Source of the DNA: CAYWEP01 sp964608945 | Lineage (GTDB): Bacteria; Patescibacteriota; Microgenomatia; Levybacterales; UBA12049 | NCBI GenBank assembly: GCA_964608945.1 | Contig: CAZSQB010000003.1 | Span: 1-42,338 of the forward strand | Length of the DNA stretch: 42,338 nucleotides | Reading direction: 5' to 3' | Shown: in pieces, positions 6,179 through 14,105 of the stretch | How the letters are laid out: each line of letters starts with the position of its first letter | Position numbering within the stretch: the first letter of the stretch is position 1 | The notes under the pieces: generated by a model | What the model was told of the DNA's origin: nothing | The model's input: the letters and a program-made list of their open reading frames with translations, nothing else | Database searches by the model: none | Program-made: the position numbers and the translations under genes

Positions 6179-8869
6179 ATGCCTTCATCACGATTGGTTA
6201 GTGCCACCTTAGAACAAAAATTGCCGGTTTTAATTGTCGATAGACAAGGACTTTTCGCGTCTCTACTGGTCAGCGCTTTGGCGGATGAGTTTTTACCGGT
6301 TGTCCTTACCCAGAGAGAACTGCCAAGCGCAAAGGAGACGAGCGTTTTTATTCCTTTTGCAGAGCGTATACCCCGCATTCCAGACAACCACTTTCCCTAC
6401 ATATTTATCGTCTATGACAAAGACAAAAAAACGCGCGCAATGCTTCCTTCGCTTATTGCAAAAGCGAGCGAAACACATGCGACGCTTTTTGTTATCAGTA
6501 TTTTTACTGACGCGGATGACAAATTGCTTACAGCGCTTTTGACAAAAGCCCCATCTGTTCGAGTGATTGTTTATGGCGAGATGTTTGGCAATATTCCCCT
6601 GCCCCGCTCACCATTTGGATTCCTCCTTTCTCAGGCAACCTCTGGACAAGTTATCGTTTTTGGCACTGGATTACAAAAAGTCTATCCTGTCCACACAGGA
6701 GATGTTATTTCAGGCATACTCGCTTGCGCTTTTGCCGATCAAGGCAAAGAACGCCTTTTTTATCTCCTTCCCAAGCATCCGCCGACTGAATTATCAGTTG
6801 TCAGACTTCTTCGAAAAATTCACCCGCTCTTAAAACTCGATTTTGCCAAGCGGAAAAGAGACGATATCGTTCTTCCGTTCCACAGAGGAAAGTATTTACT
6901 CGAAGACCCCTATCCCTTAGAAGATCGTCTTCGCATACTGGATCTTCCAATGCCAGGCGAGAAGAAAGGAAAACCAATCCAGCTTGAGCCAAAAAAAGAG
7001 CGGGTAAAACTCCCGTCATTTACGCGCCTGATTGGTTTGGGATTTATCCTGACGAGCATGCTACTTCTCCCCTTACTCTTCCTGTCAGGTCTTGGTTTTG
7101 CAGGAGGCGCGCTTCTTGCACAGTCGCTGCGCGAGCTAGAACAGGGCAATTTTATAAAAGCCAGGGAGACAGTCGGTCTTGCAAAGCATGCCTTTTCACT
7201 TGGAGAGACAACAACGCTTGAGCTTTTGCCGACAGCAACTTTCCTTAAGCAGGAAAGGCTCGTTGAGAATTTTTCAAACTCATTTCATGCAGGAACAATC
7301 GCATCTGACACAACGCTTTCTGGTATCGAGGCGTTTTCTCTTTTTCAAAGCGTTGTGGATGGGAAAACGCAGCATCCAAAAGAGGATTTTCATAAAGCGT
7401 TGCAAGAGAGCAAAAATGCAGCGGTACTCCTCAAGCAGCTGCAAGCTGAAAAACGAATTCCCAAACTCTATTCCCAAAAGCTTGAAAAATATGAGCCAGC
7501 ACTCGCGCTTTTTATGGCAGTTTCGGATGCGCTTCCTGAGCTTTTGGGATTTGAAGGAGAAAGAGTCTACCTTGTATTATTTCAAAACAACATGGAGCTG
7601 CGTCCAGGTGGGGGGTTCATCGGGTCTTACGGCCTTTTGCGCTTAAGAGACGGTAAGCTAATAAGCTTTACCATCCATGACGTCTACGATGCAGACGGCA
7701 AGCTCAAGGGTCACATAGAGCCGCCTTTTGCGATCAAGCGACATCTGGGCGCGTCCCACTGGTTTTTAAGAGACAGCAATGTGTCAGCAGATTTTCCCAC
7801 CAACGCAAAACAGGCCGCATATTTTCTCAATCTTGAGACAGGGGAAAAGGTGGATGGCGTTATCGGTGTGGATGTAGCATTTGCGCAAACACTCCTTTCA
7901 GTGGTTGGGCCAATCCAAGTCCCCGAATACCAAACAAGCGTCTCCTCGGAGAACTTCTTTTTACTGGTTGAGACAAAAACCGAGAAAGATTTCTTTCCTG
8001 GCTCAACGCAAAAGCGAGACATCCTAACAGCGGTATATAAAAGCCTTGAACAAGCGCTTTTTACTCCCGGAAAAGCGCCGCTTTTGAAGCTTCTTTCGGG
8101 AGCGACAGCCGGTATTGAGCAAAAGCACGTGCAGTTTTCCTTCTCAAGTCCTAGTCTGGCACGGATCTTTAGTGTCAATAATTTATCTGGGTCAATTGTA
8201 GATGAGCGAGTAGTAAAGCAAGATGCAGTAAACGACTTTCTTCTTGTCAGCGAAATAAACGTTGGCGTGAATAAGGCAAACTACTATGTTAAGCGTGCAA
8301 TTGATATGATGGTACAGATTGACGATGGTGGGCGGGTAATGGAAACGGTAAAAATATCCTACACGCATACAGGATCGGAAAAGAGCGCATTTAACGGAGA
8401 CTACAAAAACTATCTGCGCGTATTTGTGCCCAAAGGGGCAATTCTTGAGCAGGTGGCGATTGACGGGAAGAGCATGTCGATTGTGGAGGCGGTGACCGAC
8501 CCGGCTGTCTATCAAAAAAAACAGTTTCGCCCGCCTGTTGGACTAGAGATTGAGACATTGGAGGAGGAGGGGAAGCGGGGATTTGGCCTTGTGCTTATGC
8601 TACCGACTGGGTCTCGAAAAACAGTTGCGCTTACGTATCGGCTAGCAAAGACCGTTGCCCTTTCCCAGCCAATATTTTCCTATGATTTTTGGTTTCTTAA
8701 GCAGCCAGGGACCAACCACGATCCTTTTACATTTACTCTGCTTTTCCCAAAGTCATTCCGGCCAGTTAATCTGCCTATCCTACTTCAGCCGGAGGGGGAC
8801 AATCAGCTCACATTCTCAAACGTACTGACAACAGATAAGACGATTCATGTTGATTTTGCCAAACAGTGA
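6179..8869 (+). CDS. DUF4012 envelope protein with N-terminal epimerase-like domain
   Basis: 896 residues from the ATG at 6179, chosen because the promoter fits it; a TTG at 6152 would lie inside the promoter. Residues 15-215 look like a worn nucleotide-sugar epimerase (SDR) domain: LIVDRQGLFASLLVSAL, VIVYGEMFG and VFGTGLQKVYPVHTGDV. One transmembrane segment is at about 283-315. The outside part carries the DUF4012 hallmark ELRPGGGFIGSYG at 473-485, then DVYDADGKLKGHIEPP and VDGVIGVDVAF. DUF4012 proteins are widespread in Patescibacteria and Actinobacteria and are thought to act in the envelope, near LytR-type proteins; the reaction is unknown. Confidence 0.85.
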   Translation: MPSSRLVSATLEQKLPVLIVDRQGLFASLLVSALADEFLPVVLTQRELPSAKETSVFIPFAERIPRIPDNHFPYIFIVYDKDKKTRAMLPSLIAKASETHATLFVISIFTDADDKLLTALLTKAPSVRVIVYGEMFGNIPLPRSPFGFLLSQATSGQVIVFGTGLQKVYPVHTGDVISGILACAFADQGKERLFYLLPKHPPTELSVVRLLRKIHPLLKLDFAKRKRDDIVLPFHRGKYLLEDPYPLEDRLRILDLPMPGEKKGKPIQLEPKKERVKLPSFTRLIGLGFILTSMLLLPLLFLSGLGFAGGALLAQSLRELEQGNFIKARETVGLAKHAFSLGETTTLELLPTATFLKQERLVENFSNSFHAGTIASDTTLSGIEAFSLFQSVVDGKTQHPKEDFHKALQESKNAAVLLKQLQAEKRIPKLYSQKLEKYEPALALFMAVSDALPELLGFEGERVYLVLFQNNMELRPGGGFIGSYGLLRLRDGKLISFTIHDVYDADGKLKGHIEPPFAIKRHLGASHWFLRDSNVSADFPTNAKQAAYFLNLETGEKVDGVIGVDVAFAQTLLSVVGPIQVPEYQTSVSSENFFLLVETKTEKDFFPGSTQKRDILTAVYKSLEQALFTPGKAPLLKLLSGATAGIEQKHVQFSFSSPSLARIFSVNNLSGSIVDERVVKQDAVNDFLLVSEINVGVNKANYYVKRAIDMMVQIDDGGRVMETVKISYTHTGSEKSAFNGDYKNYLRVFVPKGAILEQVAIDGKSMSIVEAVTDPAVYQKKQFRPPVGLEIETLEEEGKRGFGLVLMLPTGSRKTVALTYRLAKTVALSQPIFSYDFWFLKQPGTNHDPFTFTLLFPKSFRPVNLPILLQPEGDNQLTFSNVLTTDKTIHVDFAKQ

Positions 8870-8890
8870 ATATTAGTTGAAAGATGATGG

Positions 8891-8975
8891 GTTAGGAAAC
8901 CAGTATAGACCAGGGGTAAGGTGAGGAGTCAAAAATACCCTAAACTTAACCCCCTCACGATACAGGCTTCCTAAC
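8891..8975. repeat. Long imperfect hairpin (family F) between DUF4012 and TerC genes
   Basis: GTTAGGAAACCAGTAT (8891-8906) pairs with ATACAGGCTTCCTAAC (8960-8975), with inner arms GGGGTAAG and CTTAACCCC. TTTTAT follows, so it may end transcription of the DUF4012 gene. Part of the right arm (CTTAACC, CCTCACGATAC) recurs after ruvB at 32104-32126. Confidence 0.6.
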
Positions 8976-9005
8976 TTTTATACCTTAAACTGTCCCTAAG
9001 CTTCG

Positions 9006-9014
9006 TGTTATAAT
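9006..9014 (+). promoter_or_regulatory. Extended -10 promoter of terC-like gene
   Basis: TGtTATAAT, with TATAAT at 9009-9014, ends 7 nt before the ATG at 9022. A weak TTAAAC lies 18 bp upstream. Confidence 0.7.
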
Positions 9015-9021
9015 TTGATCT

Positions 9022-9930
9022 ATGGATTTTCTATCTATCGGTCTTATTGTCGGCGGATTGGTTTTGTTTGAGGTAATTACCAGCATTGATAATGCTGTTA
9101 TCAATGCTGAGGTACTCTCGACCATGCAGGCGAAGGCGCGGAAGTGGTTCCTTTTCTGGGGGCTATTTTTTGCGGTTTTTGTCATACGTGGGCTTTTGCC
9201 CTGGGCGATTGTCTGGGCTTCGCTGCCAAGCCTTGGGCCTATCGGTGCGCTGACCGCGACATTTAGCAGCGATCCCAAAGTCGTTGAGGCAGTTGAGAAA
9301 GCAGCGCCTGTACTTCTCATAGGCGGGGGAACGTTTCTTCTTTTTCTTTTTTTCCACTGGTTATTTGCTGAGCCGAAAAACTATGGCTTACGCGGCGAGC
9401 GCTTCTTTCACCGTCAATCAGTCTGGTTTTACGCAGTCGTTTCTATACTACTCAGTGCGATTATTTGGTTTGCTCTTAAAACGCATCCTTTAATGGCATT
9501 TGGCGCAGTTGTCGGGTCAACAGCCTTTTTTATAACCCATGGCTTTAAGTCGAATGCAGAAGCAGAGGAGAAGCGGCTTATGCAAAAGGGGAGATCAGAT
9601 ATTAGTAAGATTTTCTATCTTGAAGTAATTGATGCGACTTTCTCCATAGACGGCGTGTTGGGCGCATTTGCCTTTACGCTTTCTGTGCCGCTTATTCTTT
9701 TGGGAAATGGCATAGGCGCGGTCGTGTTGCGGCAATTAACGGTGAGCAATATTGAAAGAATTAAGCAATATAAGTATTTGAAAAATGGCGCGATGTATGC
9801 AATCCTATTTTTAGGAATGATAATGATATTAAATAGTTTTGGCTTTCATATTCCTGAGATAATAACGCCGGTTATCACTTTTGTGATAGTTGGGTATTTC
9901 TTCATCAAATCAAGAAGAGAAACGGCGTAG
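9022..9930 (+). CDS. TerC/DUF475 family integral membrane protein
   Basis: 302 residues and about eight hydrophobic segments. Two related acidic signatures mark the family: EVITSIDNAVINAEVL near 14-29 and EVIDATFSIDGVLGAFAFT near 200-218, each with aspartates set in a membrane segment, as in TerC proteins. The length and the paired signatures fit the DUF475 branch. TerC proteins are linked to metal ion export (manganese in several bacteria) and to tellurite resistance; the substrate here cannot be told. Its last 21 bp overlap the 3' end of the convergent DedA gene. Confidence 0.85.
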   Translation: MDFLSIGLIVGGLVLFEVITSIDNAVINAEVLSTMQAKARKWFLFWGLFFAVFVIRGLLPWAIVWASLPSLGPIGALTATFSSDPKVVEAVEKAAPVLLIGGGTFLLFLFFHWLFAEPKNYGLRGERFFHRQSVWFYAVVSILLSAIIWFALKTHPLMAFGAVVGSTAFFITHGFKSNAEAEEKRLMQKGRSDISKIFYLEVIDATFSIDGVLGAFAFTLSVPLILLGNGIGAVVLRQLTVSNIERIKQYKYLKNGAMYAILFLGMIMILNSFGFHIPEIITPVITFVIVGYFFIKSRRETA

Positions 9931-10551
9931 GAGACTTTTAGCCGTAGCGATCAATTGTCTTCTTTGCTTTTTTGTCTTCATGGCATGATAGATACCAGGC
10001 GCAATTGAGACAAGGACAATAGCCGCGATGATAGGGAGGAGGTAGCGATCCACATCTGGGATAGCTCTTCCTAAGAAATAACCCGCGAGTGGCAACCCTA
10101 CTGCCCAGAGAAATCCTCCAACCACATTGAAGGCAAGAAACTTTGAGTATTCCATGTTACCAATGCCCGCAACAACTGGCGCAAAGGTACGGATGATTGG
10201 TATAAACCGGGCTAAGATGATTGTCTTTCCACCGTGTTTCTCATAAAACCTTTGTGCTCGAATGAGGTGATCTTTATGAAAAAAGAGTGAATCACTACGG
10301 TGAAATAAGCGCCTGCCAAATTTGTGGCCAATGTAATACCCAACGCTATCACCGCTTACTGCCGCGACAAAAAGAAGAAGGCAAAGGGGTACAATATTGA
10401 ATATACCTTGCGAGGCGAGGATACCTGCGGTGAATAAAAGGCTGTCACCAGGGAGAAAAAAGCCAAACAGCAAACCTGTTTCAGCAAAGACGATGCCGAA
10501 AATACCCAAGTACCCGACTGTTTCAATAAGCGCAGCTAAATCGCCATGCAT
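9910..10551 (-). CDS. DedA family membrane protein
   Basis: 213 residues. Hallmarks are FAETGLLFGFFLPGDSLLFTAG near 20-41 (E and the PGDSLL motif), GDSVGYYIGHKFGRRLF near 67-83, and the second motif RFIPIIRTFAPVVAGIGNMEYSKFLAFNVVGGFLW. DedA proteins act as lipid flippases/scramblases (for example of undecaprenyl phosphate or phosphatidylethanolamine) in other bacteria. The ATG at 10551 follows the promoter TGcTATAAT by 8 nt. It overlaps the TerC gene tail to tail. Confidence 0.9.
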   Translation of the reverse strand: MHGDLAALIETVGYLGIFGIVFAETGLLFGFFLPGDSLLFTAGILASQGIFNIVPLCLLLFVAAVSGDSVGYYIGHKFGRRLFHRSDSLFFHKDHLIRAQRFYEKHGGKTIILARFIPIIRTFAPVVAGIGNMEYSKFLAFNVVGGFLWAVGLPLAGYFLGRAIPDVDRYLLPIIAAIVLVSIAPGIYHAMKTKKQRRQLIATAKSLLRRFSS

Positions 10552-10559
10552 AAAAATCT

Positions 10560-10568
10560 ATTATAGCA
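10560..10568 (-). promoter_or_regulatory. Extended -10 promoter of dedA
   Basis: Read on the minus strand: TGc then TATAAT (10565-10560), 8 nt before the ATG at 10551. Confidence 0.65.
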
Positions 10569-10627
10569 GAAGGAAGTGAAGAGAAGACAGAGAGCTGACA
10601 AAAATAAAGCAGGGTTAGGGGAGGCAG

Positions 10628-11101
10628 TTATCTTCTGCCTGAGCCTCTCTGGGTGTAGGGCCTTGGTCTATCAACGCTTTTTCTTGTTGAGTAAGGAGTT
10701 CGAATCCAAGCATTTTGCTTGGTCAAAGCGTCTAGCTTGGCTTGTTCAGCTTGAGCATGTGCAACCACCTCTGGTGTTGCCTTCACTTCTTCTTGGCTTA
10801 CTGCCCCTTCTCCAGTCTCAGTACCGCTTCCGCCCTCTGGTGCCATACCGTTATTATTATCGCGATCCTCCTTCCATGTCAACGGGTCAGACAAATAGAT
10901 CGTGTGGTAAATGGGAAGACGAAGCGCTGCCGAGTCCTTTGGCGAGGGAGGAGATTCAGGATCAGTAGACACAATATGTGCTCCTCTGCCATTCATCTCA
11001 AACCGAGACATGCCTGCGCCAACGCCCAAAGCACGGAAACGCTCCCCTCGTATGGAGAGGTTCTTTTGGGCTAATACTACTGTTTCAGAAGTTGCAGGCA
11101 T
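10628..11101 (-). CDS. Hypothetical protein, 157 aa
   Basis: Not recognised. MPATSETVVLAQKNLSIRG begins a hydrophilic protein rich in G, E, P and Q, without signal peptide or membrane segment. The middle (DNNNGMAPEGGSGTETGEGA) looks disordered; the C-terminal third is lysine/arginine rich. It starts 6 nt after the stop of the upstream minus-strand gene, so the two form an operon behind one promoter at 11381. A frameshift splitting one gene is possible but nothing in the sequence requires it. Confidence 0.55.
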   Translation of the reverse strand: MPATSETVVLAQKNLSIRGERFRALGVGAGMSRFEMNGRGAHIVSTDPESPPSPKDSAALRLPIYHTIYLSDPLTWKEDRDNNNGMAPEGGSGTETGEGAVSQEEVKATPEVVAHAQAEQAKLDALTKQNAWIRTPYSTRKSVDRPRPYTQRGSGRR

Positions 11102-11107
11102 AAGTAA

Positions 11108-11374
11108 TTATGAGAGCCTCCCGCTTTCTTGCAATGCGCCATTTGTGCTCGGTTTGGTTACAAGAGGCGAATCAACCACATCAAGAGGAGTGGGGTCAGG
11201 TACTCCAGCTTGATTTTGACCAGACGTAGCCGCGACGAGCTCTTCGTGCGTTCTTAGCCACCTAAGAGCAAACGGATTCGCACCATTTTGTTTTTCTAAT
11301 TGTTGAGAAGCAGTAGGTTGACTTCCATCTGGGTCAAGGCCAGCTATTCTTCTCGCTTGTTCGCTATATCCCAT
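11108..11374 (-). CDS. Hypothetical protein, 88 aa, leaderless start
   Basis: Not recognised. MGYSEQARRIAGLDPDGSQ starts a soluble, proline- and glutamine-rich small protein. Support for it being real comes from TATAGT placed exactly 6 nt before the ATG, the same geometry as in ruvC and other real genes here, and from the close fit to the following gene. Confidence 0.55.
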   Translation of the reverse strand: MGYSEQARRIAGLDPDGSQPTASQQLEKQNGANPFALRWLRTHEELVAATSGQNQAGVPDPTPLDVVDSPLVTKPSTNGALQESGRLS

Positions 11375-11380
11375 ACGCGT

Positions 11381-11386
11381 ACTATA
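11381..11386 (-). promoter_or_regulatory. -10 element of the 11374-10628 gene pair
   Basis: TATAGT on the minus strand with 6 nt between it and the ATG at 11374, placing +1 on the start codon. No clear -35. Confidence 0.5.
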
Positions 11387-11633
11387 TGTTTTTAGTTATA
11401 AAATCGCTTGACTTCAAAATTACCAAAATCCTGACATAAAACTGATAAAACACTAAGCATAGAGAATGAATATAAAAAATAAGTAATTATTTGGTAAGTA
11501 TTCATCAGTGAGCAGCCCATCAGTTGTATGAGGCGAAAAGTGAATAGGTTGCCGTTTTAAGCATAGGCGATATAGTACTACAGAAGGATAAAATGGGCTT
11601 GATTGGTGGCAGACGAGTACCTGACAATTGAGG

Positions 11634-12707
11634 CTAGGAAACGAGTTTTGCGGCGCCGAAGATGGGAGAGTCTTCGATTTTCATGAATTTGATGCTGTAT
11701 TCGGGGACGAGATTTAAGAGAAGCTGCTTGACGTGGCGGCGGTAGCCTGCGGCGTTCCAAAAGACTGATCCTTCCATGACAAAGACCAGGTCTTTTTTCT
11801 TGAACGCGGTGATTGCGCCTATGGCGGTTGCGACAAAGCTTGCTGACCGGACAAGCAGCATTTTGGCGACAGGGTAGGCGTCTGAGTCTTTGTTTTCGAG
11901 GATTCGGTCAAGTTCAAGGGTGGACGCGATCGGCGGGTGATCAATGCCGTCTCTTTTGGCAATGATATTGAAGTGTTTGTAGAGATATGCGCCTGATGTT
12001 TCTTTTTCAAAGAGCGCCATACCTGGTTTGGCTGATTCTTGATCGATGATTTTGCCTTCAGGAGTTTGTGGGTATTTGTCAAAATTTGCAGCCTCAAGGT
12101 TGACAGCACGCTCTCTATCTAAAAAGAAGGCGAGATTCATGCCTGTGCCGACGATGCCTGCAGCGATGTCGTGTGAGGTAGTTTCCGTGAGACCTGAGAG
12201 GAGGAGGCAGATTGTATCGTTGGCGACTGAGACTGTGATTGTTTTTCCTGTTTTTTGCTTGATTCTCTTTTCAATTTCCTTACCGACTTTTTGTCCAACT
12301 AGTCCATCAAACGTGTTTTCTTTGGATCCAGCGACGAGGATACCGTCTAGTTTTCCCCGCTCAAAAACTGGTGTTAACGGATAGGCGAGGTTGACTGCGA
12401 CAAGGCTGACTGATGGATCGAGTTCTTGCTCAACGAGTGATAAAAACTCCTCTTTGGTTGGGAAGCGTTTCTGGCCGCGGCTTTCTCTTTTAAGTAAAAC
12501 GAGCTTGTTATTGCGTTTTTTGAGAAGCGCATTAAGAGTGACGCTGCCACCGAAGACTAAAACCTGGAATGTTTCTCCTTCCTTGACAAGAGGGGAGGGG
12601 GAGAGCGTGTGGACAATGTAGGTAAGGCTTGTTTTTTTGCCGCTTTCTGAGAGTTCAAGCTCTTTGACGAAGCTATCTTGGATTATTTTTAATTGATTTA
12701 TATCCAT
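11634..12707 (-). CDS. Hexokinase-family sugar kinase
   Basis: 357 residues. Patterns of the two-domain hexokinase family are visible: FGGSVTLNAL, then TISVANDTICLLLSG (catalytic Asp in the VAND segment), GIVGTGMNLAFF (phosphate loop), LEAANFDKYP, FVMEGSVFWNAAGY (adenosine loop) and SPIFGAAKLVS at the end. It should phosphorylate a hexose, feeding the neighbouring sugar phosphate enzymes. Residues 36-45 (SPSPLVKEGE) come from a CCCTC-rich short repeat in frame. Hexokinases of this eukaryote-like family are uncommon in bacteria. Promoter: TGcTATAAT 15 nt before the ATG. Confidence 0.8.
   Translation of the reverse strand: MDINQLKIIQDSFVKELELSESGKKTSLTYIVHTLSPSPLVKEGETFQVLVFGGSVTLNALLKKRNNKLVLLKRESRGQKRFPTKEEFLSLVEQELDPSVSLVAVNLAYPLTPVFERGKLDGILVAGSKENTFDGLVGQKVGKEIEKRIKQKTGKTITVSVANDTICLLLSGLTETTSHDIAAGIVGTGMNLAFFLDRERAVNLEAANFDKYPQTPEGKIIDQESAKPGMALFEKETSGAYLYKHFNIIAKRDGIDHPPIASTLELDRILENKDSDAYPVAKMLLVRSASFVATAIGAITAFKKKDLVFVMEGSVFWNAAGYRRHVKQLLLNLVPEYSIKFMKIEDSPIFGAAKLVS
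12571..12606. repeat. CCCTC-rich repeat in frame in the hexokinase gene (family D related)
   Basis: On the minus strand CTCTCCCCCTCCCCTCTTG then TCAAGGAAGGAGAA encode LSPSPLVKEGE. The CTCTCCC / GGGAGAG theme matches the cores of the elements at 16234 and 23168. Confidence 0.55.
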
Positions 12708-12722
12708 AGTGAATATCTAAGC

Positions 12723-12731
12723 ATTATAGCA
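12723..12731 (-). promoter_or_regulatory. Extended -10 promoter of the hexokinase gene
   Basis: TGcTATAAT on the minus strand (TATAAT 12728-12723), 15 nt before the ATG at 12707. Confidence 0.65.
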
Positions 12732-13214
12732 CGTCAAATTTCTTCCAATATGCTTAAGATGATAGTTTGTGTCCGGAGGTCTGCACAGTTACTGTTCAAG
12801 AGCGAAACTTATCTCTTCCATGTCCAGGCGAGTAAATCCCAGCTGCCGAAATTCGATGCCCAGAGCGCTCTTTACTTGGGATACCAGCCCACAGAGGAGT
12901 AAGGTTGGTCCAAGAATTGACAACGAGATGCTCAGACTTGGCATCTGAAAAATTCAACATATCATAATATGTCTCATGTTCTTCATTTCAGAGAATTTCA
13001 TTCATCGAATGCATGATTCTTTTGCGAGATGAATCATTGCCTGAAGTTCTAAATAGTAATAGGTATTGGCATCAACTGATTCAGCAGAGAGATCAGGGAG
13101 ATTTGATGTTGTCGGATTGTTGTCTGCGCCTGATTCCATCGCAGATCGCCACCGGACAAGACCTGACAACCCCTTTTACTGCAAGTTTAATAACTTTAGG
13201 TAGTTTGAGGCTAT
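12732..13214. other. About 480 bp without a recognisable gene between divergent promoters
   Basis: No convincing protein is seen. The in-frame extension of the transaldolase to 13013 lies upstream of that gene's promoter and is unlike the family. Small hairpins can be drawn: GATGC..GCATC near 12930, ACATATcataATATGT near 12957, and ATGATTC..GAATCAT near 13013-13033. I could not match it to tmRNA, RNase P RNA, SRP RNA or a tRNA by eye. It may hold an unknown RNA or gene remains. Confidence 0.4.
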
Positions 13215-13222
13215 GGTATACT
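13214..13222 (+). promoter_or_regulatory. Extended -10 promoter of the transaldolase gene
   Basis: TGgTATACT, TATACT at 13217-13222, 9 nt before the ATG at 13232. TTTAGG lies 16 bp upstream. Confidence 0.65.
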
Positions 13223-13231
13223 ATACGGAGC

Positions 13232-14098
13232 ATGCAGCATTTAGCCTCAAAGATATTCATTGATGGTGGGGTGCCGGAGGAAACAGAAAAAGCAAATAGT
13301 GCTTTTGAGGCCAATTTTGGCTATCCGCTTGATGGTCAGACTACGAACCCCTCTCTTATTGCCAAAAATTTGAAGCAGCGGATGAGTGGGGGAATGTTGA
13401 CAGAAGAGCAGGCGCTTGAGGAATATAAGCGGATTGTTCAGGAGATTACTAAGATCTTGCCGCATGGATCGATATCGATTCAGGTGTTCGCAAATGACAG
13501 TACGCCTGCCTCGGATATGATAGCCCAGGCTCGTGACCGGATTACTTGGATTCCTAACGCAAGCATCAAGCTGCCGTGTGTTAAGGCTGGGCTTGAGGCT
13601 GCGGAGGCTGTTTGTCAGGAAATGCCGATTAATATTACTTTGGTTTTTTCCCAGGCGCAGGGTGCTGCGGTTTATGAGGTAACAAAGCAGGCAAAACATC
13701 CGGTATTTATCTCTCCGTTTGTGGGCCGACTTGATGATATAGGACAGGCCGGGATGGATGTTGTGGCGAATATGCTTCAGCTGTACAAAGAGGGAGACAG
13801 GCACGTTGAGGTGCTTACAGCCAGCGTTCGTTCTTTGGATCACCTCCATTATGCTCTCGCGCTTGGCTCGCCGATAATTACTCTACCGTATAAAGTGTTT
13901 GAGATATGGCAACAGGCCGGCTTTTCCCAGCCAAGCCAAGATTTTGCGTATAATAGAGGTTCACTTGTCGCTATTCCTTTTAGGGAAGATATTATACTTG
14001 GGAAGCCGTGGCAGGAATATGATATTTCGCACACTTTGACAGAGAAAGGATTGGCCGCATTTTGGTCTGATTGGAGGGGTCTTTTTCAAAAAGCCTAA
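13232..14098 (+). CDS. tal: Transaldolase
   Basis: 288 residues from the ATG at 13232, chosen by the promoter at 13217 and because family members start with (A)SKIFIDGG. TTNPSLIAKN is at 37-46, the Schiff-base lysine is K113 in NASIKLP, NITLVFSQAQ follows, and SPFVGRLDD marks the phosphate/active-site strand. Transaldolase moves a dihydroxyacetone unit between sugar phosphates in the non-oxidative pentose phosphate pathway. It is convergent with pgk, whose stop lies only 5 nt away. Confidence 0.9.
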   Translation: MQHLASKIFIDGGVPEETEKANSAFEANFGYPLDGQTTNPSLIAKNLKQRMSGGMLTEEQALEEYKRIVQEITKILPHGSISIQVFANDSTPASDMIAQARDRITWIPNASIKLPCVKAGLEAAEAVCQEMPINITLVFSQAQGAAVYEVTKQAKHPVFISPFVGRLDDIGQAGMDVVANMLQLYKEGDRHVEVLTASVRSLDHLHYALALGSPIITLPYKVFEIWQQAGFSQPSQDFAYNRGSLVAIPFREDIILGKPWQEYDISHTLTEKGLAAFWSDWRGLFQKA

Positions 14099-14105
14099 AG
14101 GTTTT
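14089..14105. terminator. Small hairpin between convergent tal and pgk genes
   Basis: AAAGCCT, AA loop, AGGTTTT with one G-T pair. The arms end in A and T runs on either side, so it could act for both genes, but the stem is short. Confidence 0.3.

Noticed and set aside
8192..8515. 107-codon minus-strand reading opposite the DUF4012 gene
   Set aside because: Shadow of a well-supported gene; composition is rich in H, Y and C and has no promoter.
10576..11213. Plus-strand readings opposite the two small unknown genes
   Set aside because: No promoter at their starts, unlike the minus-strand pair with TATAGT at +6.
12770..12910. tmRNA or tRNA-like TTCGATGCCC segment
   Set aside because: AATTCGATGCCC resembles a T-arm but no acceptor stem, D-arm or tag frame could be built around it.
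13013..13231. 73-codon N-terminal extension of the transaldolase
   Set aside because: It lies upstream of the promoter TGgTATACT at 13214-13222 and does not resemble the family, whose members start near SKIFIDGG.
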